From contig CAZYLK010000108.1 in assembly GCA_964648365.1 (NCBI GenBank), forward strand, positions 1 to 20,178: a stretch of DNA of 20,178 nt, written 5' to 3'. Numbering within the stretch: position 1 is the first letter of the stretch; each line of letters starts with the position of its first letter. The stretch is from SURF-32 sp964648365 (GTDB lineage: Bacteria; Planctomycetota; Phycisphaerae; UBA1845). The notes beneath the pieces are model-generated. The model did no database searches. It had not been told where the DNA came from and was given only the letters and a program-made list of their open reading frames with translations. A program made the position numbers and the translations under genes. Below, one piece after another: positions 6,640-14,325 of the stretch.

Positions 6640-9312
6640 TTACCAGGCATCGATCTGTTCGAGTATCGTGTCGTTCACGGCGACGCGTCCGTTGACGATG
6701 GGCTCAAGCAGGCTCCGCAATTCCGCCGGCAAGTGTGTCGACCGTAGCGCGGCCGCCCAATCACTCACGGCCTCGGTCGTGCGGCCAAGCCTCGTTCGCG
6801 CGACGCCGCGCCGCACGAATGTCCTGGCGCGATCTTCTTCCGGCGCATCCGGCATTGCGACGTGCGCCGTGTGGTCTTCGATGGCTTCGGTCCATCGCCC
6901 CAACTGACTCAACGTGGCCGCGCGGTTGTAGAGCGCGTCCGCCCGCTGAAGCGGGTTGGCCTCGTCGATCGCGAGCAGCGCCGTGTAGTCCGCGATGGCC
7001 TCTTCGGACCGATCCTGCAGATCGTAAGTCGCGCCGCGCTTGTAGAACGCTTCGGCCCTTTCCTCCCCGGGGGCATCGTGCATTTCCATTACGGACGTGT
7101 AATGGCGAATCGCCTCGTCGAGTCGCCCGGCATCGCCGTGTGCCAGGCCGCGTTCGATCGTGGCCGCGGCCCGCCGCTCGGCAGGCACGTCCGGCAGGGC
7201 GAGAACAGCCGTGAAGTCCTCGATGGCCTTCTCGAACTCTCGCGTCTGATTAAGCAGCTTTCCTCGCAAGTACAGCGCGTCCGATCGTTCATCGTCGGGG
7301 GCGTCGGGCATGTCGATAACCTCGGTGTAGTCCGCGAGGGCATCGCGCTCTCGCCCCAACTGCTCGTATGTCATTGCGCGATAGTTGAGGGCCTGGACCT
7401 TCTGGTGGGCGGTCGCGTCCGACATACGGAGGACGGTCGTGTAGTCCTCGATTTCTGCTTCGAAGTGTTCCAGTTCGTTGCGAGCCACGCCGCGACAGAT
7501 CAGGGCGTCGGCTTGCTGCTCTTGGGAAGCGTCGGGCATGCCGAGAATTGCCGAATAGTCGTCGACGGCGAGGTGCCACTGATTCTCGGAACCGTACGCG
7601 TCCGCGCGCCAGTCCAATGCTTCGAGTACTTTCTTGGAGGGCGCCTCGTCCATGGTTATAACGGCAGTGTAGTCGTCGATCGCTTCTTGATGGCGGTTCT
7701 GGCGAGCGTATATGACTCCGCGGTAGAGCAGTGCGTCGGCGTTTTGCTCTGGTGTCGTGTTTGGCATAGCCAACAGAAGCGTGTAGTCGCGTATTGCCTC
7801 GTCAAGCCTGCCGAGCCCCCACTTCGCCGATGCTCGTCTGAACAGTGCGTCGGCACGCGGTTCCGCCGGGGCGTCCTCCATCGCCACGATGGCGTCGCAG
7901 TCTCTGATCGCATCGCTGGTCCGACCCAGATCGCAAAACGCTCCGGCCCGATTGAACAGCGCCCGGCAGCGCCTCTCGGCGGAGACGCCGTCCAGCGCCA
8001 GGGCCGCCGAGTAGTCGTCCAATGACGCCTCGATCCGGCCGAGCTTTCGGAGCCTGACGGCGCGGTTGTACAACGCGAGCGCGCGCTCTTCCGGCGTTAC
8101 GTCCGGCAACTGTATGGCGGTCGTCAGGTCAGCCAGTTCTTCTTCGGTTCGGCCCAGGGACGCGTACGCCAGCGCGCGGTTGTTCAGTGCCCCGGCTGCC
8201 TGTTTTCCACTCGCCCCAGGCAACGCGAGCGCTGCGGAGCAGTCAGCGATGGCATCGTGGTATCTGCCCAAATCGCCGTAGGCGATTCCACGGTCACAAA
8301 GCACCTTGGCTCTGAACTCCGTCTCCAGATCGGCCACCGCCAGGGCGGCGGTGTAGTCGGCCACTTCATCATCGAATCGGCCCATCGCGGCGTATGCCGA
8401 CCCGCGTGAATAGTGCGCCTCCGCGCGCGCCTTGGCGGATGCATCCATGGATTCGATGATCGCCGTGTATTCCTCGATCGCGGTCTCGTACCGGCCCGCC
8501 CGCTTGTGCGCCAGCGCACGGTTGTGCAGCGCGACCTCCCGCAGACCCGGTGGGGCCTCCGGAATGGCCAGCAGGTGATCGATATCCGCAATTACATCAT
8601 CCCAGCGGCCCAACCGAAAGAACGTCAAAGCGCGAGTCTCGAGGGCATCCGCGCGGACTCTCGCCGTCGCGTCTGATACCGAGATGGCCGCCGCCAGATC
8701 CTCGAGTGCGTCGTCGTACTGCTCAGTGTGGTAGTTGGTCTCGCCGCGCCGGTTCAGTACATCCGCTTCTTGCGCAGCCGTGATGCCGGGCATCGTCAGC
8801 AGCTGGGAAAAGTCATCGCGCGCCGCCTGCCACTGTCGCAGTTGGCACCACGTCAGCGCGCGGTTGAATAGTGCATCGCGTTTTGACTCTGCGGACGCGT
8901 CGGCCAGATCCAGGAGCGCCGAATAGTCCTGGATTTCCTTTTCGGGCTCCTCCAGGCCATCGTAGGCCAGCGCTCGACCGAAAAGCGCGCATGCTCGTCG
9001 TCCAACGCCTACGTCCGGCATAGCGAGGATCGAGCTATAGTCCTCAATCGCTTCGTGCCAACGCGTCAGTTCAACGAACGAGTCCGCCCGCTCGCAGAGC
9101 GCCTTCGCCCGTTGCGCAGGCGTTGTTTCCGGCAAGGAGAGGACAGCCGCGTAATCGTCGGTGGCTTCCTCATGTCGGCCCAGGCCGACAAGCGCCGCCG
9201 CCCGGGCCATCAGCGCCTCGCGCCGCTGGTCGACGGTCGAATCCGGCGCGGCCAGTACTGCGGCGAACTCGGCGAGCGCATCCTCCGTCGGCATGGCCGG
9301 CTTGTCAGCCAT
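6640..9312 (-). CDS. Giant TPR-repeat protein (23 units, 38-residue period)
   Basis: From ATG 9312 the product is 890 aa, almost entirely tetratricopeptide repeats. I count 23 successive units with consensus A-I-x-DYTA-[IVL]-L-x-MPDA-x-x-x-x-R-A-x-AL-x-x-RG-x-A-Y-x-x-LGR-x-x-E. The period is 38 residues rather than the canonical 34, because four residues are added in the A-B/B-A turn around the MPDA segment. The run is unbroken to the C-terminus (last unit SDWAAALRSTHLPAEL). No signal peptide, catalytic domain or membrane segment is seen, so it is probably a cytoplasmic scaffold; its partners are unknown. An in-frame GTG at 9417 would add 35 residues without family features. ATG 9312 has a GAGAG-like site about 7-11 nt upstream and is preferred. 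Confidence 0.85.
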   Translation of the reverse strand: MADKPAMPTEDALAEFAAVLAAPDSTVDQRREALMARAAALVGLGRHEEATDDYAAVLSLPETTPAQRAKALCERADSFVELTRWHEAIEDYSSILAMPDVGVGRRACALFGRALAYDGLEEPEKEIQDYSALLDLADASAESKRDALFNRALTWCQLRQWQAARDDFSQLLTMPGITAAQEADVLNRRGETNYHTEQYDDALEDLAAAISVSDATARVRADALETRALTFFRLGRWDDVIADIDHLLAIPEAPPGLREVALHNRALAHKRAGRYETAIEEYTAIIESMDASAKARAEAHYSRGSAYAAMGRFDDEVADYTAALAVADLETEFRAKVLCDRGIAYGDLGRYHDAIADCSAALALPGASGKQAAGALNNRALAYASLGRTEEELADLTTAIQLPDVTPEERALALYNRAVRLRKLGRIEASLDDYSAALALDGVSAERRCRALFNRAGAFCDLGRTSDAIRDCDAIVAMEDAPAEPRADALFRRASAKWGLGRLDEAIRDYTLLLAMPNTTPEQNADALLYRGVIYARQNRHQEAIDDYTAVITMDEAPSKKVLEALDWRADAYGSENQWHLAVDDYSAILGMPDASQEQQADALICRGVARNELEHFEAEIEDYTTVLRMSDATAHQKVQALNYRAMTYEQLGRERDALADYTEVIDMPDAPDDERSDALYLRGKLLNQTREFEKAIEDFTAVLALPDVPAERRAAATIERGLAHGDAGRLDEAIRHYTSVMEMHDAPGEERAEAFYKRGATYDLQDRSEEAIADYTALLAIDEANPLQRADALYNRAATLSQLGRWTEAIEDHTAHVAMPDAPEEDRARTFVRRGVARTRLGRTTEAVSDWAAALRSTHLPAELRSLLEPIVNGRVAVNDTILEQIDAW

Positions 9313-9442
9313 GACGTGCTCTCGATCGCGCACGCCGCGTGCCGGCGTGGGCGCGCGGGGCAACAGCGCGAGGTGGCTGCGGAAGACAACTGGGATTACG
9401 GCAATGTTGCATAACACACGGACTTCATCGTCTTACGTTCGT

Positions 9443-9491
9443 CATTCGACATTCGACACTCGACATTCGACATTCGCCATTCGACATTCCC
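9443..9491. repeat. Heptamer tandem repeat, seven copies of CATTCGA
   Basis: Seven contiguous 7-bp units occupy the 200-bp spacer between the DUF2130 gene and the TPR gene. Four are exact CATTCGA (9443, 9450, 9464, 9478); the variants are CACTCGA (9457), CATTCGC (9471) and CATTCCC (9485). The array lies upstream of the TPR gene start and just downstream of the DUF2130 stop, so it would be in the leader or the read-through region. Confidence 0.9.
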
Positions 9492-9512
9492 GCACGCCTG
9501 CAACGCCAGCGT

Positions 9513-10826
9513 TCAGATGCCGGGCGACAGGTCATTGGACTGTCCCTCCTCCCCCTCCAGCATCTTAACCTCCAGCCCCTCGATCTCCGGCATCGACTTG
9601 CCCGCGATGCCTTCCAAATCGCCGTACATACCGAGGGTGGATTCGATGACGCCGTTGATCTGCATCTCGCGCCGGGCCCACAGGCGGGTCATGGTTTTGC
9701 GCTCTTTTTCGAGGTCGCTGCGCATGTCGTCGAACTTCTCGACGATCGCCTCGACTCGGTGTTTGAAGCTCGATCCGGTCAGGTACTGGTAGACCAGTTC
9801 CATCTTGGTCTGCTGCCCCACCCCGGCGGCGCGGGCGGCGGACAGTTCGATCATGGTGTGGCGCAGGGCCACGCCGACCGGCACGGCGCAGGCGAATGAC
9901 GTCACCCACACGCCGTCCACCAGATCGAACGTCTCGGTGTCCTTCGGCAGCGCTTGGGTGACGATGACGGCGATTTCGGCCCCGGCCGCGCGCATGTCGT
10001 CGCGCAGTTTGGGCAGCCAGCCGTCGGACCAGTTCTTCGTCCGCTTCGACTCCCACAGGATCGTGCCGCAGGGTTGCCCGGCCGGGCCGAAGACGCGCTG
10101 CAACGCATCGCCGCCGTGCTCGCCCTTGGGGACCGGCTCGATCGTGTCGCGTGGGAACTTCGCCCGCAGCATCGCCTCCAGTTCAAGCTCCTGGATCTCG
10201 CCCTGAAGCTGCTGCGATCCCTGCTCGGCTTTGCGCAAGGCGTCCTGGAGCTTCGCCTGAAGGTCGCCGATGGTCTTGTCCTTTTCGGCCAGCCTGAGGC
10301 GGCCCTGTTCATCGGCGTCTTTCTGCGCGGCCGCGCGGATCTTCGCTCGTTCGTCGTCGAGCGCCCGCTGCATTTGCAGCTCGAACTGTTCCTTTTCTTC
10401 CTGGAGCTTCTGCCGCTGCTGTCGCAGGTCGAGTTCGTTCTTGCGAGCTTCCGCCAGCTTGACGTCGCGTTCTTTCAGGAGCGCCTCGGTGGCGGCTTTG
10501 TCCTGTTGCGCCCGGCATATCTCATCGGCCAGCGCCTCGCGCGCCCGCTTCGCTTCCACGGCGGCGATGCCGGCGCGCTCATCTTTCAGCTTCGCGGCCA
10601 CCTGCTCGTCGAGGCTCTCGCGGGCCTTGGCGATGGCGGCTTCCTGCCTGCGTATGGCTTCCTGCTGCTGACGAAACGCCGCCTCGCGCGTCGCAAACTC
10701 GGCGGTCTTTTCTGACATTCGCCGCTCAAACTCACGTCGCGTTGCAGCAATCAGCGGCGCGGCCAGCGACTCGGTCAGCTTGATCTCACTCTTACAGGAC
10801 GGGCAGACAATGGTCGGTTCGGACAT
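9513..10826 (-). CDS. DUF2130 (COG4487) coiled-coil protein with a nuclease-like domain
   Basis: The 437-aa product starts at ATG 10826, with AGAGGA about 9 nt upstream. An in-frame extension to 11051 has no family similarity and would overlap the divergent gene region. The N-terminus holds one CPSC knuckle (IVCPSCKSEI, 6-15). Residues about 28-220 form a long charged coiled coil (repeated KLQEEKEQFEL-type heptads). The C-terminal DUF2130 core contains ELELEAMLRAKFP (213-225), GGDALQRVFG (238-247) and TILWESKRTKNW (255-266). The D240...E259-x-K261 pattern is that of PD-(D/E)XK nucleases. The family's function is unsettled, and the nuclease reading is inference from the motif. It is probably cytoplasmic, since no signal or membrane segment is seen. 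Confidence 0.88.
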   Translation of the reverse strand: MSEPTIVCPSCKSEIKLTESLAAPLIAATRREFERRMSEKTAEFATREAAFRQQQEAIRRQEAAIAKARESLDEQVAAKLKDERAGIAAVEAKRAREALADEICRAQQDKAATEALLKERDVKLAEARKNELDLRQQRQKLQEEKEQFELQMQRALDDERAKIRAAAQKDADEQGRLRLAEKDKTIGDLQAKLQDALRKAEQGSQQLQGEIQELELEAMLRAKFPRDTIEPVPKGEHGGDALQRVFGPAGQPCGTILWESKRTKNWSDGWLPKLRDDMRAAGAEIAVIVTQALPKDTETFDLVDGVWVTSFACAVPVGVALRHTMIELSAARAAGVGQQTKMELVYQYLTGSSFKHRVEAIVEKFDDMRSDLEKERKTMTRLWARREMQINGVIESTLGMYGDLEGIAGKSMPEIEGLEVKMLEGEEGQSNDLSPGI

Positions 10827-10895
10827 GGTGACGGTCCTCTGCTTGCGGGATGCCGGTCGGCCGGACGCCGGGGCGAGCGTCGCGCCGCGGTACGT

Positions 10896-10924
10896 GCGGT
10901 ATCTGGGCGGACGCGGGCTGTCAA
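10896..10924 (-). promoter_or_regulatory. Possible promoter for the DUF2130 gene
   Basis: On the minus strand a perfect TTGACA (10919-10924) is followed after 15 nt by GATACC (10898-10903), a poor -10 match. It lies about 70 nt before ATG 10826 in the 279-bp divergent spacer. The -10 weakness keeps confidence low. Confidence 0.25.
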
Positions 10925-11105
10925 GGAACGTGCGGCGTGCGCGGCGGCCTCGGAGCGGCGGCGTCCCTTCGCGTGCCCCGTTTGCGTTATCCGTCATGCA
11001 GGACGGCCGCGCGGGGAACTGTGCGTGGCTGGCCGCAAAGCAGTCCTGCAATCGGGTCCGAAAATCGACCGGCGTCGTGGTCGCGCCGGGCTGGAGGCTG
11101 AAATC

Positions 11106-12623
11106 ATGTCGCTACGTTTCCGTCCGTGTGCCCGTTCCGTCCGCGCGCTGATCGCGCTGCTGCCGGCCGCGATGCCGGCGTCTGCGCTGGTCGCGCAGTC
11201 ATTCAAGGAGAATGACGTTCGCGTGGTTCACACGTTTACCGGCGAGCGGGCCGGGGATGTCTACGGCTGGGTCACAGCGCGAATCGCAGACCTCGACGAT
11301 GACGACGTGGCGGACCTGCTGATCACGGCGCCGTTCAACGATGCGGCCGGCAGTAACGCCGGGCGGGTGTACGCTTACTCATCCAGAACGGGGAGCCTGA
11401 TTCGCGTTTTCACCGGGGCGACCGTCGGCGGGCAGTTCGGCAATGCCGTTGCGGATGTCGGGCTGATCGACGAGGACGACGTGCCCGAGATTCTGATCGG
11501 TGCGCCGGGGCAACAAAGCGTCGGTAGCGGTTCCGCGTACCTCTACTCGGGGCAGAGCGGCGCGTTGATCCGTCAGTTCGACGGAGAAAACCCCGGAGAC
11601 AACTTCGGCGGCGCGGTTCGCCCGGCGGGGGATATGGACGGCGACCTGGTGCCGGACCTGCTCATCGGCGCGGCCGGCTATGATGGCGGCGCCGGCGCCA
11701 ATTCCGGTCGGGTGTACGTGCTTTCGGGCGCGACCGGGCGGCGGATCAAGCGACTCGACGGCCCATCCGCGAACGCACAGTTCGGCAGCGCGGTGGCGCC
11801 GCTCGGTGACATCACCGGCGACGACGTCAGTGACTTCATCGTCGGCGCGCCGAACGCCGGCATCGGCACGCGCGGCATCGCCTACGTCTATTCCGGTGCG
11901 GACTTCTCGGTTCTGTGTGAACTCACTGCGGAGAACACCGGCGCCAACCTGGGTCAGTATTTCATGTCATCCCCCGGCGACATCACCGGCGACCAGAAGC
12001 CCGACATCTACGTCACCGACTGGCAGGATTTCGCCCGCGGTTCGACGACCGGACGCGCCTACCTCTATTCGTTCGACGGCGACTCGTGCGTGCGGCTCTA
12101 CACGCTGCTGGGCACGTCGGCCGGGCAGGGGTTCGGCATCGGCAACGGCACGGCCGGCGACGTCAACCGCGACGGCAAGCGCGACCTTCTGATCGGATCA
12201 TGGATCAGCCCGGACGGCGCCGCGAACGCCGGCAAGGTTGAAGTGTTCAACGGCCCCAACGGCGCACGAATCCGAACCATCACGAGCACGACCGCCCAGG
12301 AAGCGCTCGGCTTCGACGCCCACACCATGGAAGACGTCACCGGCGACGGCTTTCCGGATTTTCTGCTGTCAGCGGCATACCACCCGGCCCTCGGAACGCA
12401 GACGGGTCGCGTGTACCTGGTCGCGGGCAACAACCCCCACCCCGGCGACTTCGACCTGGACACCGATGTTGACCTGGCGGACTACGACGCGTTCTCCGCA
12501 TGCATGACCGGCCCGGGCGGCGGACCCGTGGGCAATGACTGCTGGAACGCCGATCTCGACTTCGACGACGACGTGGACGTGCAGGATGTCGCGACGTTTC
12601 AGCGGCGGTTCACGGGAGAGTAA
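11106..12623 (+). CDS. Exported FG-GAP seven-bladed propeller protein with dockerin-like tail
   Basis: The 505-aa product starts at ATG 11106, with GGAGG 8 nt upstream (11093-11097). A basic, hydrophobic signal peptide covers about 1-31 (ALIALLPAAMPASALVA). Seven FG-GAP/integrin-alpha-type repeats follow, with calcium loops near 62 (DLDDDDVAD), 122, 176 (DMDGDLVPD), 235 (DITGDDVSD), 292, 352 (DVNRDGKRD) and 410 (DVTGDGFPD). The spacing is a regular 54-60 residues, which fits a seven-bladed beta-propeller. The tail (447-505) carries two Asp-rich EF-hand-like loops, DFDLDTDVDLAD and DLDFDDDVDVQD. These resemble type I dockerin-like modules common in planctomycete secreted proteins. No enzyme motif is seen, so it is probably a calcium-binding adhesion or surface protein. 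The ligand is unknown. Confidence 0.88.
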   Translation: MSLRFRPCARSVRALIALLPAAMPASALVAQSFKENDVRVVHTFTGERAGDVYGWVTARIADLDDDDVADLLITAPFNDAAGSNAGRVYAYSSRTGSLIRVFTGATVGGQFGNAVADVGLIDEDDVPEILIGAPGQQSVGSGSAYLYSGQSGALIRQFDGENPGDNFGGAVRPAGDMDGDLVPDLLIGAAGYDGGAGANSGRVYVLSGATGRRIKRLDGPSANAQFGSAVAPLGDITGDDVSDFIVGAPNAGIGTRGIAYVYSGADFSVLCELTAENTGANLGQYFMSSPGDITGDQKPDIYVTDWQDFARGSTTGRAYLYSFDGDSCVRLYTLLGTSAGQGFGIGNGTAGDVNRDGKRDLLIGSWISPDGAANAGKVEVFNGPNGARIRTITSTTAQEALGFDAHTMEDVTGDGFPDFLLSAAYHPALGTQTGRVYLVAGNNPHPGDFDLDTDVDLADYDAFSACMTGPGGGPVGNDCWNADLDFDDDVDVQDVATFQRRFTGE

Positions 12624-12644
12624 GCAAGTTCGCGAAACGTGTGT

Positions 12645-12667
12645 CGGCAGGTCGGATGGGCCTGCCG
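12645..12667. terminator. Bidirectional terminator-like hairpin
   Basis: CGGCAGG (12645-12651) pairs with CCTGCCG (12661-12667) over a 9-nt loop, giving a perfect 7-bp stem. It fills the 50-bp gap between the convergent FG-GAP and PEP-CTERM-like genes. There is no T tract. Confidence 0.45.
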
Positions 12668-12673
12668 GTCTGG

Positions 12674-13405
12674 TCAGGCGGCAGATGCGTGCCGTCGTCG
12701 CACAAGCGCGATGCACGCGGCGCCGACACCGGCCAGCAGGGCCGCGCCGGGTGACGGCACGGGTTGCAGGTAGCGGGCGTCGTTGCCGAACTCGACCTTA
12801 CTTCCGCGGAGGGCGGCTCTTAATTGCTCTTCTGACAATTCGCCCGCAAGCGTAACCTGAAAGACGATCGAGTTGCTGATGGCGAGGCGCCCGCGGCGGA
12901 CGGACTCGTCCAGCGCGGCGATGCCGCCGTAGGCGCCCTTGACAGCGGCCTTCGTCCCGTCGAATCGGCGGCTGAGTTCCTTGTTTTCTTTCGAGGTGCT
13001 GATGACCTGGCTGTAGTTGGCGAGCACGTCGCTGGCGCCGGAGTTCGTCCACAACCACTGCTTCGCCACCGAATCCCCTTCGCGCAGGTACGACCACGCG
13101 CCCAGCCCGCGCGATCCCGGCGCGACCTCGGCGAAATCGCCCGACGCAAACGGGACGGGCAGATTCAGCGCAAGAGACGTCAGCAGGCTGTCCTCAACGG
13201 AGAAGCCGCTCGGCGTGGAAGTGCTGGTGTTCTCCAGGAGAACCCGCAGCTTGGTGCCGGACGTCCGGAAGGTGGCCCGGGCGGAAAGTCCCCCTGGAGC
13301 ATCCCCACCGCGGCCGCCGGCAAATTGTGAGTAGTCCACGACGATATCGGCGCGGGCAAAGCCCACGACCACGCCGATGACTGCCAGCGCGCACAGCGGC
13401 TTCAT
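12674..13405 (-). CDS. Exported protein with PEP-CTERM-like C-terminal anchor
   Basis: The 243-aa product has an N-terminal signal peptide (MKPLCALAVIGVVVGFARA, cut about residue 19). Its C-terminus has VPSP (216-219), a hydrophobic span GAALLAGVGAACIALV, and a basic RRRH end. This tripartite layout matches PEP-CTERM-type sorting signals processed by exosortases, with VPSP in place of VPEP. The middle (about 20-215) is a Ser/Gly/Thr-rich beta domain that I do not recognise. Its GTKLRVLLENTS and FQVTLAGELS strands suggest an autotransported or choice-of-anchor style secreted module. ATG 13405 is preceded by GGGAGAG. A good promoter sits 50-80 nt upstream. Confidence 0.75.
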   Translation of the reverse strand: MKPLCALAVIGVVVGFARADIVVDYSQFAGGRGGDAPGGLSARATFRTSGTKLRVLLENTSTSTPSGFSVEDSLLTSLALNLPVPFASGDFAEVAPGSRGLGAWSYLREGDSVAKQWLWTNSGASDVLANYSQVISTSKENKELSRRFDGTKAAVKGAYGGIAALDESVRRGRLAISNSIVFQVTLAGELSEEQLRAALRGSKVEFGNDARYLQPVPSPGAALLAGVGAACIALVRRRHASAA

Positions 13406-13458
13406 CTCATCTCTCCCAACGGCATCAGGCCAGAACGGCCTGCTCTCTCTCGACCGAT

Positions 13459-13487
13459 ATTGTTCGCGTCCAAAACGCCTTTGTCAA
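13459..13487 (-). promoter_or_regulatory. Sigma-70-type promoter for the PEP-CTERM-like gene
   Basis: On the minus strand, TTGACA (13482-13487) is followed by exactly 17 nt and then AACAAT (13459-13464, 4 of 6 matches). It would start transcription near 13452, giving a leader of about 47 nt to ATG 13405. Confidence 0.6.
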
Positions 13488-13611
13488 CACTGAGACGCTC
13501 GACGCGCGCGGCGGGCAGCCCGGAGCCAAGCCGGCCCGCCAGCCGACTTGCGGCAACCGTCAGAGAAACCCGAACCCCGCCGCGACCCCTCACCGCGCTC
13601 CCGCCCTCGGC

Positions 13612-13639
13612 TGGTCACCCGGCTGGGCGCCTCTATAAT
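13612..13639 (+). promoter_or_regulatory. Promoter for the cobalamin adenosyltransferase gene
   Basis: A perfect TATAAT (13634-13639) lies 16 nt after TGGTCA (13612-13617, 4 of 6 to TTGACA). The expected start, near 13646, leaves a leader of only about 17 nt containing GGAGG (13651-13655), 7 nt before ATG 13663. Confidence 0.5.
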
Positions 13640-13662
13640 GCCCGCCTTGCGGAGGCGCGTGG

Positions 13663-14268
13663 ATGAAGCTGTACACCCGAACCGGCGATCGGGGCGAGAC
13701 CGGCCTGATCGGCGGGCGGCGAGTCTGGAAGAACCACCTGCGGGTGGCGGCGTATGGAGACGTGGATGAGCTTTGTGCCGCCATCGGCTCTGCGGCGGCG
13801 TCGCTGCCGTCGGACGAGCGGCCCACGCCGGGCGATCCCGCGGCCGGGGTGGCAGACGTTGCCCTCCCGCCGCTGGGGGAGTTGCTCCCGGCGTTGCAGG
13901 CGGACCTGTTTGTAGTGGGCTCCGGCCTGGCGGACCCGGCGGGAACGCATCCGGTGCCGCCGATAGGCCCAGCGGAGATCGGCCGGCTGGAAAGCTGGAT
14001 CGACGCCGCGGTCGCGCCGGTGCCTCCGCTGACGAGCTTCATACTGCCGGGCGGATCCGAGACGGCGGCGCGGCTGCACCTGGCGCGGGCCGTCTGCCGG
14101 CGGGCGGAGCGATCCGTGGTGACTCTGTTGGAGCAGGGCGCGGCCGACGTGAACGACTGCATCGCCTATCTGAACCGCCTCGCCGACCTGTTGTTCGCCC
14201 TGGCGCGGCTGGCCAATCACCTGGCCGGCGTGCCGGACGTGCCCTGGGCGCCGCGCCGACCGCGTTAG
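13663..14268 (+). CDS. PduO-type ATP:cob(I)alamin adenosyltransferase
   Basis: This enzyme transfers the adenosyl group of ATP to cob(I)alamin, making coenzyme B12 in the cytoplasm. The 201-aa sequence has the PduO/MMAB family motifs in order: ATP-binding YTRTGDRGETGL (4-15), RVAAYGDVDEL (27-37), FILPGGS (126-132), LHLARAVCRRAER (138-150) and YLNRLADLLFALAR (169-182). Length and motif spacing are normal apart from a Pro/Gly-rich loop at about 49-68. ATG 13663 has a strong GGAGG site and a clear -10. The next gene begins 57 nt downstream on the same strand. No other B12 gene or B12-dependent mutase is in view, and no cobalamin riboswitch could be seen in the very short leader. Confidence 0.95.
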   Translation: MKLYTRTGDRGETGLIGGRRVWKNHLRVAAYGDVDELCAAIGSAAASLPSDERPTPGDPAAGVADVALPPLGELLPALQADLFVVGSGLADPAGTHPVPPIGPAEIGRLESWIDAAVAPVPPLTSFILPGGSETAARLHLARAVCRRAERSVVTLLEQGAADVNDCIAYLNRLADLLFALARLANHLAGVPDVPWAPRRPR

Positions 14269-14325
14269 CCTCCCGCGTTCACATGGGATCCGCCGCAACC
14301 CGAAGACGAGAGCACCACATTCGAC

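Noticed and set aside
9443..9491. CRISPR array
   Set aside because: Units are 7 bp and contiguous, with no spacers and no cas genes nearby.
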